Positions 26,630-34,540 of a stretch of 64,000 nucleotides of DNA are shown in pieces; the stretch's first letter is position 1; every line of letters begins with the position of its first letter. The notes beneath the pieces were generated by a model, which saw only the letters and a program-made list of their open reading frames with translations, had not been told where the DNA came from and searched no databases. The stretch comes from Cupriavidus pauculus (GTDB taxonomy: Bacteria > Pseudomonadota > Gammaproteobacteria > Burkholderiales > Burkholderiaceae): contig NZ_VZOW01000004.1 in the NCBI RefSeq assembly GCF_008801835.1, positions 248,001-312,000 on the forward strand. The letters run 5' to 3'. The translations under genes and the position numbers were made by a program.

Positions 26630-26827
26630 AAAAGTAACGTCAGGCGTCACTTTTGGTACTAACCCGCTGATGTTTTTACGCCCACCATCAGGGCAATCCC
26701 TGATAGAAACGAGATTTACACCTCATGTAAGCGGGTTTATATTCGGCATTCGGGTCGGGTACAGCCGGCCCTTTTACAGCAGTCCTGAAAGCCTACGAGC
26801 ATCCCGCGCGTGGGCTTCTTTTTTTTT
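26630..26827 (+). ncRNA. Candidate structured small RNA ending in a strong terminator
   Basis: About 200 bases with dense, non-overlapping pairing. A 10-bp hairpin with one mismatch pairs 26630-26639 with 26645-26654. A three-way junction is closed by AACCCGC/GCGGGTT (26661-26667 with 26731-26737) and encloses ATCAGGG/CCCTGAT (26687-26693 with 26698-26704) and TTACA/TGTAA (26716-26720 with 26726-26730). A 7-bp hairpin follows (26752-26758 with 26765-26771), then the terminator. The DNA is AT-richer than its surroundings and has no credible protein. A sigma-28-like promoter for the downstream chemoreceptor lies after the terminator, so this is better read as its own transcript. I do not recognise the family; the 5' end is not defined. 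Confidence 0.55.
26789..26827 (+). terminator. Rho-independent terminator of the candidate RNA
   Basis: AAGCCTACG (26789-26797) pairs with CGTGGGCTT (26809-26817), nine pairs with one G-T, followed by C and nine T. No protein gene ends upstream on this strand, so it marks a non-coding transcript. Confidence 0.9.
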
Positions 26828-26984
26828 GAGCCCGCGTCCTTCGCTGCAAGCCGGGCCTCAAATCTGCCTGGTGCTTTCCGCCGTTTGCGGCGGGATCGAA
26901 GTGCACGAGACAGATTAGAAGCGATTCGTTGCCTGGGCAATTTGTGGAAGAACAGCGAATTTCCCCCTCAATTCATTATTTCCC

Positions 26985-27012
26985 TCAAGGCTTGCCCGCC
27001 GCGCGCCGATAG
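26985..27012 (+). promoter_or_regulatory. Sigma-28-like promoter of the chemoreceptor gene
   Basis: TCAA (26985-26988) is followed after 16 bases by GCCGATAG (27005-27012), seven of eight matches to the sigma-28 -10 consensus. It lies 79 bases before the chemoreceptor ATG and downstream of the RNA terminator. The spacer is one base longer than ideal. Confidence 0.68.
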
Positions 27013-27090
27013 CGGATCGGTGCGACGCCCGGGTTCGGCTCGAATGCCGCTCGCACGCACACAACCGAACCGAATGAAAGGTACGAAGTG

Positions 27091-29193
27091 ATGGGCTTGC
27101 GAAAGATGGGGATTGGCGCGCGAATGTCGCTGGCATTCTGCGTCGTGGTGGTGCTGCTGGCCAGCGTGGCCGCATTGGGAGTGTCGGCGCTCGGCAGCAT
27201 GAACGACGCGATGCACCACGCGGTGGAACAACGCCTGATGCGCGTGCTGGACCTGAAGCTGGCCAAGGAGCGCGTGCTGGCGATCGGCATCATGGTGCGC
27301 GACGCCACGCTGACCGAGGATCCGGCGCTGGCCGCGCAGAACGCCGAAAAGATCGGCAAGATCCGCGAACAGGTTGGCGCGACGCTCAACGACCTGGGCA
27401 AGTTCATGCAGGCATCGGGCAGCGCGGAGTCCAAGGCCAGGTTCGATGAACTGATCGAGGCGCGCAAGGCCTACAACGGCCAGCTCGACCTCGTCATGCA
27501 GCAAATGCGCGCGGGCGAATTCGACGGCGCGCGCGCGGGCCTGATCGTGACGCTGCCGGCTGCGCAGGCCGGGTATTTCGAAAAGCTCGACGCAATCGCC
27601 GAACTGGGCCGCAAGATGGCCACCGAAGCGGTGGAAGCGGCGTCCGCCCAATATCTGTTCACGCGCAATCTGTTGATCGGGCTGTCGGTGGCGGCGGCGA
27701 TAATCGCCACGCTGCTCGGCATCGGCCTGACACGTTCGGTCACGCGCCCCGCCAACCAGGCGCTCGATGCGGCCGAGGCGCTCGCGCACGGCCAGCTTGG
27801 CCATGCCATCCGCGTGCGCAGCCAGGACGAGATGGGCCGCATGCTCGGCGCGCTGGAACGTGCCTTCGGTCAGCTTGGCATGCTGGTGCGCGGCATCCAG
27901 CAGGCGGCCGGTTCGATCGATACGGCCGCGCGCGAGATCGCCTCGGGCAATTCGGACCTTTCGCAACGCACCGAAGAACAGGCTGCGTCGCTGGAACAGA
28001 CCGCCGCTTCGATGGAGCAATTGACCTCGACGGTGCGCCAGAATGCCGAGAACGCGCGCCAGGCCAATCAACTGGCCGTCAATGCATCGGATGTGGCAAC
28101 CGAAGGCGGGCGCGTGGTGCGCAGCGTGGTGGACACCATGGAAGGCATTTCGAAGTCGTCGGCGCGCGTGGCGGAAATCATCGGCGTGATCGAAGGCATT
28201 GCCTTCCAGACCAATATCCTGGCGCTGAATGCCGCGGTGGAGGCGGCGCGCGCTGGCGAACAGGGGCGCGGATTCAGCGTGGTTGCCGCCGAAGTGCGCA
28301 GTCTCGCCCAGCGCTCGTCGTCGGCGGCCAAGGAAATCGGCGAACTGATCAACGGATCGGTGCGTCAGGTGCAGGACGGCGCCAAACAGGTGGAAGTGGC
28401 CGGCAAGACCATGGACGATATCGTCGGCGCGGTACGGCGCGTGACGGACATCATGGGAGAGATCTCCGCAGCCAGCGAAGAGCAGACCGCCGGCATCGAA
28501 CAGGTGAGCCATGCCATCACGCAAATGGAAAGCGTGACCCAGCAGAACGCCGCGCTGGTGGAGCAGGCCAGCGCCGCAGCGGAAAGCCTGATGCAGCAGG
28601 CCAGCGGCCTGGTGGCCGAAGTGGCGCGATTCGATCTGGGCAATGGTGGCCGTGTCGCAGCGCCGTCCGAGCACGTCGCGCAAGTGGCGCCTGCCCGGTT
28701 GCACGCACCGGACCCGGTGGCACGGATCGCCGCGCGCCCCGCGGTGAAAGCCTTGGCAAAGCCGGTTGCCGCACCGGCCGCCAGGAGCGTCGCCGCTTTG
28801 CCAGCCGCCGCGACCAGGGCGCCGAACGCAGCAAATGGCACGCACGCTAAAAACGCAGCGAACGCAGCGAGCGGCGCTAAGGTGGCAAACGGCACGAAAG
28901 CAGCAAACGGCACGAAAGCGACGCAAGCCGCAAGCGCCGCCGCCAAGCCTGGCACCGCCCGCGTGGCCGCCGTGCCCGCCGCGGCGCGCCCGCCCGTGCA
29001 ACGCAAGCCGGCGGCAGAGCCGCTGCTGTCGCGTCATGCCGCCGCGCCGGCCAAGCCGCGCGCGCCGGTCGGTCATCAGCGCAAGGAACCGGTGCTGTCG
29101 ACGCAGGCCCGTCGTCGTCCTTCGGCCGCACCGAGTCCCGCCAGGACCGCGCGTACGGCGATGGCCGACGCCGGCGACTGGGAAACGTTCTGA
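27091..29193 (+). CDS. Methyl-accepting chemotaxis protein
   Basis: A 700-residue chemoreceptor (GTG 27088 is an alternative start). Membrane helices lie near residues 10-32 and 190-212, enclosing a four-helix-bundle sensor domain. A HAMP linker follows (RSVTRPANQALDAAEALAHGQLGHAIRVRSQDEMG). The signalling domain has the hairpin tip EGIAFQTNILALNAAVEAARAGEQGRGFSVVAAEVR. After about residue 520 comes a long Ala/Lys-rich linker ending in DWETF, very like the NWETF pentapeptide that tethers CheR and CheB. It should feed the flagellar motor through CheA; the ligand is unknown. A sigma-28-like promoter supports co-regulation with flagellin. Confidence 0.95.
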   Translation: MGLRKMGIGARMSLAFCVVVVLLASVAALGVSALGSMNDAMHHAVEQRLMRVLDLKLAKERVLAIGIMVRDATLTEDPALAAQNAEKIGKIREQVGATLNDLGKFMQASGSAESKARFDELIEARKAYNGQLDLVMQQMRAGEFDGARAGLIVTLPAAQAGYFEKLDAIAELGRKMATEAVEAASAQYLFTRNLLIGLSVAAAIIATLLGIGLTRSVTRPANQALDAAEALAHGQLGHAIRVRSQDEMGRMLGALERAFGQLGMLVRGIQQAAGSIDTAAREIASGNSDLSQRTEEQAASLEQTAASMEQLTSTVRQNAENARQANQLAVNASDVATEGGRVVRSVVDTMEGISKSSARVAEIIGVIEGIAFQTNILALNAAVEAARAGEQGRGFSVVAAEVRSLAQRSSSAAKEIGELINGSVRQVQDGAKQVEVAGKTMDDIVGAVRRVTDIMGEISAASEEQTAGIEQVSHAITQMESVTQQNAALVEQASAAAESLMQQASGLVAEVARFDLGNGGRVAAPSEHVAQVAPARLHAPDPVARIAARPAVKALAKPVAAPAARSVAALPAAATRAPNAANGTHAKNAANAASGAKVANGTKAANGTKATQAASAAAKPGTARVAAVPAAARPPVQRKPAAEPLLSRHAAAPAKPRAPVGHQRKEPVLSTQARRRPSAAPSPARTARTAMADAGDWETF

Positions 29194-29268
29194 GTCGGCG
29201 CGGCGCGTTGGGTCGGACAGTCGGGCCGGGCTCGCCGCGCGCCATTCGGTTGCGCCGGTCTCCGGCCA

Positions 29269-29790
29269 TCAGCGCGGTCCCAGCGATACCGGGGCGGCGC
29301 GACCGGCGGGTGGAGTGGGCTGCCATTGCATGACCAGCATGCCAAGCAGAATCAATCCAAGCCCGGCCGCGCGCGCCAGCGTGGCGGGCCGCGCCGGCAA
29401 ACCGACCAGTCCGAAATGGTCGATCAGCAGCGACGCCAGCATCTGGCCGGCCACCACGCCGACGATGAAATTCGCCGCGCCCACGCGCGGCGCCAGGATC
29501 AACGCGGCGGTGATGTAGATCACGCCAAACACGCCGCCGATCCATTGCCACCACGGCCCGTGCAAGGCCGCTGCCACACTGGGCCACGGTGCACGCATCG
29601 CCCACAACACGGGCGCGACCACGGCCAGGCTCACCGCCAGCGACACCACCGTTGCCCATAGCGGATGCCCGAGCCCGCGTCCGAGCATCGCATTGGTGCC
29701 GGCCTGGAACGGAATCATCGCGCCCGACAAGACGGCAATGCCCAGCGCGATCCATGTGGATGCCAGCGGCGTGGCAAGCGATGCGCTCAT
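29269..29790 (-). CDS. Small DMT-superfamily transporter (DUF606/YdcZ type)
   Basis: A 173-residue membrane protein with five hydrophobic helices. Typical segments are IALGIAVLSGAMIPFQAGTNAMLGR, VFGVIYITAALILAPRVGAANFIVGVVAGQMLASLLIDHFG and GLGLILLGMLVMQW. GAGGAG precedes ATG 29790; the much longer frame upstream runs through the opposite-strand LysR gene and is not used. The family is poorly characterised; some members may export small metabolites. It is divergent from a LysR gene with a palindrome between. Confidence 0.85.
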   Translation of the reverse strand: MSASLATPLASTWIALGIAVLSGAMIPFQAGTNAMLGRGLGHPLWATVVSLAVSLAVVAPVLWAMRAPWPSVAAALHGPWWQWIGGVFGVIYITAALILAPRVGAANFIVGVVAGQMLASLLIDHFGLVGLPARPATLARAAGLGLILLGMLVMQWQPTPPAGRAAPVSLGPR

Positions 29791-29818
29791 GTAAAGTCTC
29801 CTCTCTGGATGCCAATGC

Positions 29819-29833
29819 CGGTCATGGTGACCG
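29819..29833. promoter_or_regulatory. Palindrome between the DMT transporter and LysR genes
   Basis: CGGTCA and TGACCG (29819-29824 and 29828-29833) are perfect arms around TGG. Placed in a 93-base divergent spacer, this is the best candidate operator for the adjacent LysR protein. Confidence 0.45.
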
Positions 29834-29883
29834 TGCCGTGCCCGCGTGGGAAATTCGCAATCCGTACCCGACACATTCGCCGC

Positions 29884-30792
29884 ATGGATGAGCTGCGCCG
29901 TATCGATCTGAACTTGCTGCTGACCCTTCACGCGTTGCTGACCGAACGGCATGTCACGCGCGCGGCGGTGCGCTTGCACAGAAGCCAGCCCGCGGTCAGC
30001 CACGCGCTTGCGCAGCTGCGCGAGATTTTTGACGATCCATTGCTGGTGCGGCGCGGTGGCACGCTTGAGATCACCACGCGCGCACGCGCGTTGCTGCCGG
30101 CGCTCGATGCGGCGCTGGGCCAGCTCAACGGTCTGCTGCGCCCGCCCGCCTTCGATCCCGCGCAGGCGCGCCGCAATTTTCGCGTGGCGCTTTCTGACTA
30201 TGGCGCGCGCATCGTGCTGCCGGCACTGGTGCGCACCTTGCGCGCCGATGCACCCGGCATCGACCTGTCGGTGGTGCAGACCAGCCGCGAGGCAATGCTT
30301 GCGCAACTGGCCGATGGCGAAATCGATCTGGCCATCGGCGTGTTTCCGCAACTCCCGGCCGATATCGTTGCCGACACGCTGTTCGAGGATCGCTATACCA
30401 GCGTGGCCGATCGCGCGACGCTGCCGCCGCACGGAGACCTGCCGCGCGAGCAATGGCTGGCGCGTCCGCATGTGCTGGTGGCGATGCGGCCCGACGTGCA
30501 AAACGAGATCGACCAGCAACTGGCGACGGCCGGCGTGGAGCGCCACGTGGCGCTGGTGCTGCCGCACTGGAGCGCCGCGCTCGACGTGGTGGCCGGCACC
30601 GATCTGATTCTGACCGTGGCCGCGCGCACTGTGGCCGCGATGCCCGCGCAAGCGGCGCTGCGCGCTTTTGCGCCGCCTGTGGCGTTGCTGCCGATTGCGT
30701 TCCAGCAGGCTTGGCATGCGCGCCGCGATGACGATCCGGCGCATCGATGGCTGCGCAACACGGTGCGCGCCTGTTGCCGTGCGTCGGATTGA
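29884..30792 (+). CDS. LysR-family transcriptional regulator
   Basis: A 302-residue regulator starting MDELRRIDLNLLLTLHALL. Residues 5-65 are the winged helix (RHVTRAAVRLHRSQPAVSHALAQLREIFDDPLLVRRGG). The remainder is the two-lobed effector domain, with conserved FRVALSDYGARIVLPALVRTLR and DGEIDLAIGVFP. It resembles the NodD/SyrM-like LysR branch in its first helix. It is divergent from the small DMT transporter and probably controls it. Confidence 0.9.
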   Translation: MDELRRIDLNLLLTLHALLTERHVTRAAVRLHRSQPAVSHALAQLREIFDDPLLVRRGGTLEITTRARALLPALDAALGQLNGLLRPPAFDPAQARRNFRVALSDYGARIVLPALVRTLRADAPGIDLSVVQTSREAMLAQLADGEIDLAIGVFPQLPADIVADTLFEDRYTSVADRATLPPHGDLPREQWLARPHVLVAMRPDVQNEIDQQLATAGVERHVALVLPHWSAALDVVAGTDLILTVAARTVAAMPAQAALRAFAPPVALLPIAFQQAWHARRDDDPAHRWLRNTVRACCRASD

Positions 30793-31061
30793 GTTTGGGC
30801 GTGGCATTGATGTCGGCGCTAATCGCCGGGAATTCTCGTGAAATTCCTGGTAACGCCGCGAAACATGCCAGCATTCCCCGCAAATCCCCAAAACCATGCG
30901 CGCGGGCCGCGTGATCCGTTGCGCCGCCGCCATTTCGTGCAGTGCAGCAAGTAATCGGACAAGCGCGGTTTTCAGCGCTCGCCTAAAATGTCGGCTCTCT
31001 TCGAACCGATAAAGAGCAGGGGCACCCGCAAGCGGGTCGTCATCTGCCACGCAGGCCATCC

Positions 31062-32612
31062 ATGTCCGCAGCGCACGCCTCCAAGCTTCCCCCCGATTCG
31101 CCTCCGGCCGATGTGCCGGTCATGCAGGTACTGTTCGGCCTGATGCTGGCGATCCTGCTCGGCGCACTCGAGCAGTCCATCGTCGCCGTGGTGCTGCCCG
31201 ACATCGCGCTACAGCTCAATGGCTTCGAGGACATGGCGTGGGTCATTTCCGCCTACCTGGTGGCGTCGACCGTGGTGACGCCGATCTACGGCAAGCTGTC
31301 CGACGTGCTCGGGCGCCGCTCGGTGCTGACGTTCTCGATCGTGCTGTTCCTGCTGGCGTCGATTGCCTGCGCGCTGTCCACCACGATGCCGATGCTGATC
31401 GTCGCGCGCATCCTGCAGGGGCTGGGCGGAGGCGGGCTGATCTCGGTGTCGCAGGCCACCATTGCCGACGTGGTGCCGCTGCGCGAGCGTGGCAAGTACC
31501 AGGGTTACGTCAGCGGCGTGTGGGCCGTGGCCAGCATGGCGGGTCCGGTGATCGGCGGCTATCTGGCGCACTTCCTGTCGTGGCGCTGGATTTTCTGGAT
31601 CAACATCCCGCTGTCGTTGCTGGCGCTGGTCGTGGTGCGGCGCGCGCTGCGGCATCTGCCCGTCAGCGGCCGCCGCCACCAGATCGATTACCTCGGCGCG
31701 CTGCTGTTTGGCGGCGGCCTGTCCGGCGTGCTGGTGTTTCTGACGCGGCTCGGACAGGGCCATGCGCCGCTGGAGCCGCAGACGATCGGACTGCTGGCTG
31801 CAGGGCTGATCGGCCTGGCGCTGTTTGTGTGGCAGGAGCGGCGCGCCAGCGATCCGGTGATTCCGCTGTCGATGCTGGGCGTGCCCACGGTGGCCATCTG
31901 TTGCCTCACGCTATTCCTGTGCTTCTTCCAGTTGATCGCGATGTCGGTGCTGCTGCCGCTGCGCTTCCAGGTGGTGGGCGGCGCCCAGGCCGACACGGCC
32001 GCGTTGCGTCTGGTGCCGCTGACGCTGGCGATTCCGTTCGGCGCCTATATCTCGGGACGTTTGATGTCGTGGAGCGGCCGGTACAAGCCGCTGCAAATGA
32101 CCGGCTGCGTCGTGGCGCCGGTCGCCATCGTGGCGCTGGCCTTTACGCCGCCGCACGCGGTGATTCCGGCAGCGCTGGTGATGATCGTGCTGGGCCTGTC
32201 GATCGGCCTGCAACTGCCCAGCGGACTGGTGGCCACGCAGAATTCCGTGCCGCCGCAGCAGGTTGGCATCGCCACTGCGCTGACCGCGTTCTCGCGCATG
32301 TTGGGCGGCGCGGTCGGCGTGGCCGTGCTGACCACCGTGCTGATCGCGCTGCTGCGCCATAGCGGCGTGGCGGTGAGCGGCGCTGGCGGCGGCGAGGACG
32401 TGCTGATGAGCATGTTCCGGCGCGCCATGGAAGTCAGCGATCAGGGCGATGCCGTGGCCGTGCGCAATGCGGCGGAACGCGCATTCCGGGTGCTGTTCCT
32501 GATGAGCGCGGGCGTATCGTTGATCGCGCCGTTCTTCGTGATCCGGCTGAAGGAAAAAACGTTGCGCGGCAGCCCTGCCGCGGCGGCCAAGGCTGCTGCG
32601 GCGGTCGAATAG
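31062..32612 (+). CDS. DHA2-family (14-helix) MFS drug efflux transporter
   Basis: A 516-residue permease. MFS motif A is GKLSDVLGRRSVL. Motif C-like GVWAVASMAGPVIGGYLAHFLSWRWIFWINIP marks the DHA2 antiporters of the EmrB/QacA type, and ALEQSIVAVVLPDIA is the D1 motif with an acidic residue in helix 1. Fourteen hydrophobic helices are countable. It exports toxic organic compounds by proton antiport. No membrane-fusion partner is next to it. The 269-base leader upstream holds an inverted repeat GGAATT-N7-AATTCC (30829-30847) of unknown meaning. Confidence 0.92.
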   Translation: MSAAHASKLPPDSPPADVPVMQVLFGLMLAILLGALEQSIVAVVLPDIALQLNGFEDMAWVISAYLVASTVVTPIYGKLSDVLGRRSVLTFSIVLFLLASIACALSTTMPMLIVARILQGLGGGGLISVSQATIADVVPLRERGKYQGYVSGVWAVASMAGPVIGGYLAHFLSWRWIFWINIPLSLLALVVVRRALRHLPVSGRRHQIDYLGALLFGGGLSGVLVFLTRLGQGHAPLEPQTIGLLAAGLIGLALFVWQERRASDPVIPLSMLGVPTVAICCLTLFLCFFQLIAMSVLLPLRFQVVGGAQADTAALRLVPLTLAIPFGAYISGRLMSWSGRYKPLQMTGCVVAPVAIVALAFTPPHAVIPAALVMIVLGLSIGLQLPSGLVATQNSVPPQQVGIATALTAFSRMLGGAVGVAVLTTVLIALLRHSGVAVSGAGGGEDVLMSMFRRAMEVSDQGDAVAVRNAAERAFRVLFLMSAGVSLIAPFFVIRLKEKTLRGSPAAAAKAAAAVE

Positions 32613-32688
32613 CGCTGCGCGGCGGACCGTCGTTACGGGTGCTGCGCTATGTATTTACTGCCACGGCTGAGGTGCGCCGCGGGGCATG

Positions 32689-33696
32689 TCACGCGGCGGA
32701 GCGCGCGCCGGCGCGCCGGCGTGCGCGCGCTGCGAGGCCCTGTCCGAGCGCCCAGCGCAACGCTGGCGCCAGTCCCTGCATGCCGGCCAGCGCCAGAGAG
32801 CGCCGCAGCGACGGCCGGTGCAGCCCCAGCATCTGGCGCGCCCATGGGGGCAGCAGCGCCACGCCGGCGTCGGCCATCGTGCGCACCGCCGGCACCAGGA
32901 GCGGATTGGCCACCGGCATCGCCATGATCAAGCGCACCACTTCGCGCGTGCGCTCGCTGTTGACGAGATGCGGCCGTTGCGCAGCCAGATAGCGGTCGAT
33001 GTCCGCCCGTGAACGTGGCACATCGGGCGCGCCCAGCAGCGCGGCTACTTGCGCCTCTTCCGCGAAATAGCGGTCCTGTTCCGCCTGCGAGAGCGGCCCG
33101 ACATAGCGCAGGTATCCCGCCATGAAGCTCGACACCTCCGCCACATGCACCCAGGTGAGCAAGTCCGGATCGTCGGCGGCGTAAGGCTGCCCGTCGGGCG
33201 CGGTGCCGCGCACCGATGCGTGGATGCGGCGCACGCGGTCGATCAGCTTGAGCGCGTCGTCGCGGCTGCCATAAGTGGTGCCTGCGATGAACTGCGCGGT
33301 GCGGCCCAGCCGGCCCTGCATGTCGGTACGAAAAGTGGAGTGATCCCAGACGCCCGCCAGCGCGCGCGGGTGCAGCGCCTGCAACAGCAGCGCGCTGACG
33401 CCGCCGGCCAGCATCGCCGGAAAATCCGCATGCACGCGCCAGCAGACCGCATCGGGCCCGAACAGGCCGGGGTCTCCCGGTGGATTGTCGTAGTCGAGCG
33501 TCAGACCGGAGTTGCTGCGCGTGAGGGCGCGCACTTGCGCACCGACGCTGCCGCGCAGCCGTTGCAAGAACGGCCCCGACACGCCGGCCGCAGGTTGCTG
33601 CGCAGGCTCGCGCGAGGCATCACGGGAGGCTGCGCGCGAGGATCCGGCTGGGGCCTCGGCAGGGGATTCCGGAGGAGACTTGGGAGAAGCGGACAA
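32689..33696 (-). CDS. MpaB-family (DUF2236) oxygenase-like protein
   Basis: A 335-residue protein. An Ala/Ser/Pro-rich, probably disordered first 40 residues precede the MpaB/latex-clearing-type core: LLLQALHPRALAGVWDHSTFR, GTTYGSRDDALKLIDRVRRIHASVRG, DLLTWVHVAEVSSFMAGYLRY. The histidines in these blocks are the expected haem-b ligand and active-site residues of the family. The C-terminus is arginine-rich. Substrate is unknown. The neighbours (efflux pump convergent, TPR protein upstream) give no functional clue. Confidence 0.85.
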   Translation of the reverse strand: MSASPKSPPESPAEAPAGSSRAASRDASREPAQQPAAGVSGPFLQRLRGSVGAQVRALTRSNSGLTLDYDNPPGDPGLFGPDAVCWRVHADFPAMLAGGVSALLLQALHPRALAGVWDHSTFRTDMQGRLGRTAQFIAGTTYGSRDDALKLIDRVRRIHASVRGTAPDGQPYAADDPDLLTWVHVAEVSSFMAGYLRYVGPLSQAEQDRYFAEEAQVAALLGAPDVPRSRADIDRYLAAQRPHLVNSERTREVVRLIMAMPVANPLLVPAVRTMADAGVALLPPWARQMLGLHRPSLRRSLALAGMQGLAPALRWALGQGLAARARRRAGARSAA

Positions 33697-33801
33697 GATT
33701 CTTGGGGGCGATTACTGGCTGTCGCCAGCATACACCCTGACACGCTCTGCGCACTTTCCCGATCCGCGCCGCGCAGGACCGCGCGGCGACGGGGTGAACG
33801 A

Positions 33802-34395
33802 TCAGGCTTCCAGCGCGACAGGCGCAGCCTTGCGCACGGTGCGACGCGCGCGCGGCTTGGCTGCCGGCGCGGCTGCATCGTCGGCGACGGCGGCAACGGT
33901 ATCGATCACGTCTGCGGCCGGGGCGGCTGTCTTGCGCGGAGCGCGGCGCGCGCGCGGTTTCGGCGCGGGCGCGGCGGTGAACTGCACCGGAGGTGCCAGC
34001 TTTGCCAGTTGCTGCACGAATGCCTCGCTGTCGATGCCACGCTTCTGCGCGATGCCCGCGGCGATCCAGGCTGCCGAGGAATGGCCCAACTGATCCAGTG
34101 CGTTCAGGTAGTGGACCCAGCAGTCGGCGTGATCGGGATTGGCGTCGAGCGCCGCCTCGAAATGCGGCAGCGCTTCGGCCGGCTTGCCGGTCTGCACCAT
34201 CAGCATCGCCAGGCCGAATCGGGCGTCCGCCTGCTGCGGCGCGGCGTTGAGGATGACCTCGTACAGCGCCTGTGCGTCGCCATATTCGCCGGCCTTGTGC
34301 TGCGCGACGGCGGCCTGCAGCACGAGTGCGATGTCCTGCTCGCGCTGTTGCGCGTCGGTCAGGGAGGGGGAGACGGCTCGGGTGGACTTTGGCAT
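33802..34395 (-). CDS. TPR protein with histone H1-like basic tail
   Basis: A 197-residue protein. Residues about 25-120 contain tetratricopeptide repeats (AQHKAGEYGDAQALYEVIL, ARFGLAMLMVQTGKPAEALPHFEAALDANPDHADCW). The last 60 residues are Ala/Pro/Lys/Arg-rich with a repeated block KPRARRAPRKTA and KPRARRTVRKAA, separated by an acidic AADVIDTVAAVADD. The tail resembles AT-hook or histone H1-like DNA-binding tails seen in Burkholderiales. It may tether a TPR interaction module to nucleic acid. No partner gene is adjacent and no function is assigned. Confidence 0.75.
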   Translation of the reverse strand: MPKSTRAVSPSLTDAQQREQDIALVLQAAVAQHKAGEYGDAQALYEVILNAAPQQADARFGLAMLMVQTGKPAEALPHFEAALDANPDHADCWVHYLNALDQLGHSSAAWIAAGIAQKRGIDSEAFVQQLAKLAPPVQFTAAPAPKPRARRAPRKTAAPAADVIDTVAAVADDAAAPAAKPRARRTVRKAAPVALEA

Positions 34396-34540
34396 GGTGG
34401 GTCGTCAGGTCAGGTTACCCGAGCATGTTGCAGGATGACCGGCCCGGCCAAAGCACGGAAGAGACGCCCAAAGATCCGCTATTTCCGCCCGCAGGCGCGG
34501 CCATGCCGGCCGGCGGGCGTCCGGGCGTCGTGACGTCGGC

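Larger units (their letters stand above)
26171..27090. other. 920-base region without protein genes
   Basis: The largest gap in the window. It holds the control region of the Hfq-like gene, the structured RNA and terminator (26630-26827), and the chemoreceptor promoter (26985-27012). Between 26260 and 26629 I see only AT-rich DNA with no clear promoter match; short open frames there lack ribosome sites. Confidence 0.6.

Noticed and set aside
26737-26940. 67-codon minus-strand frame with a Lys-rich stretch
   Set aside because: It reads the terminator T run as poly-Lys and lacks a ribosome site.
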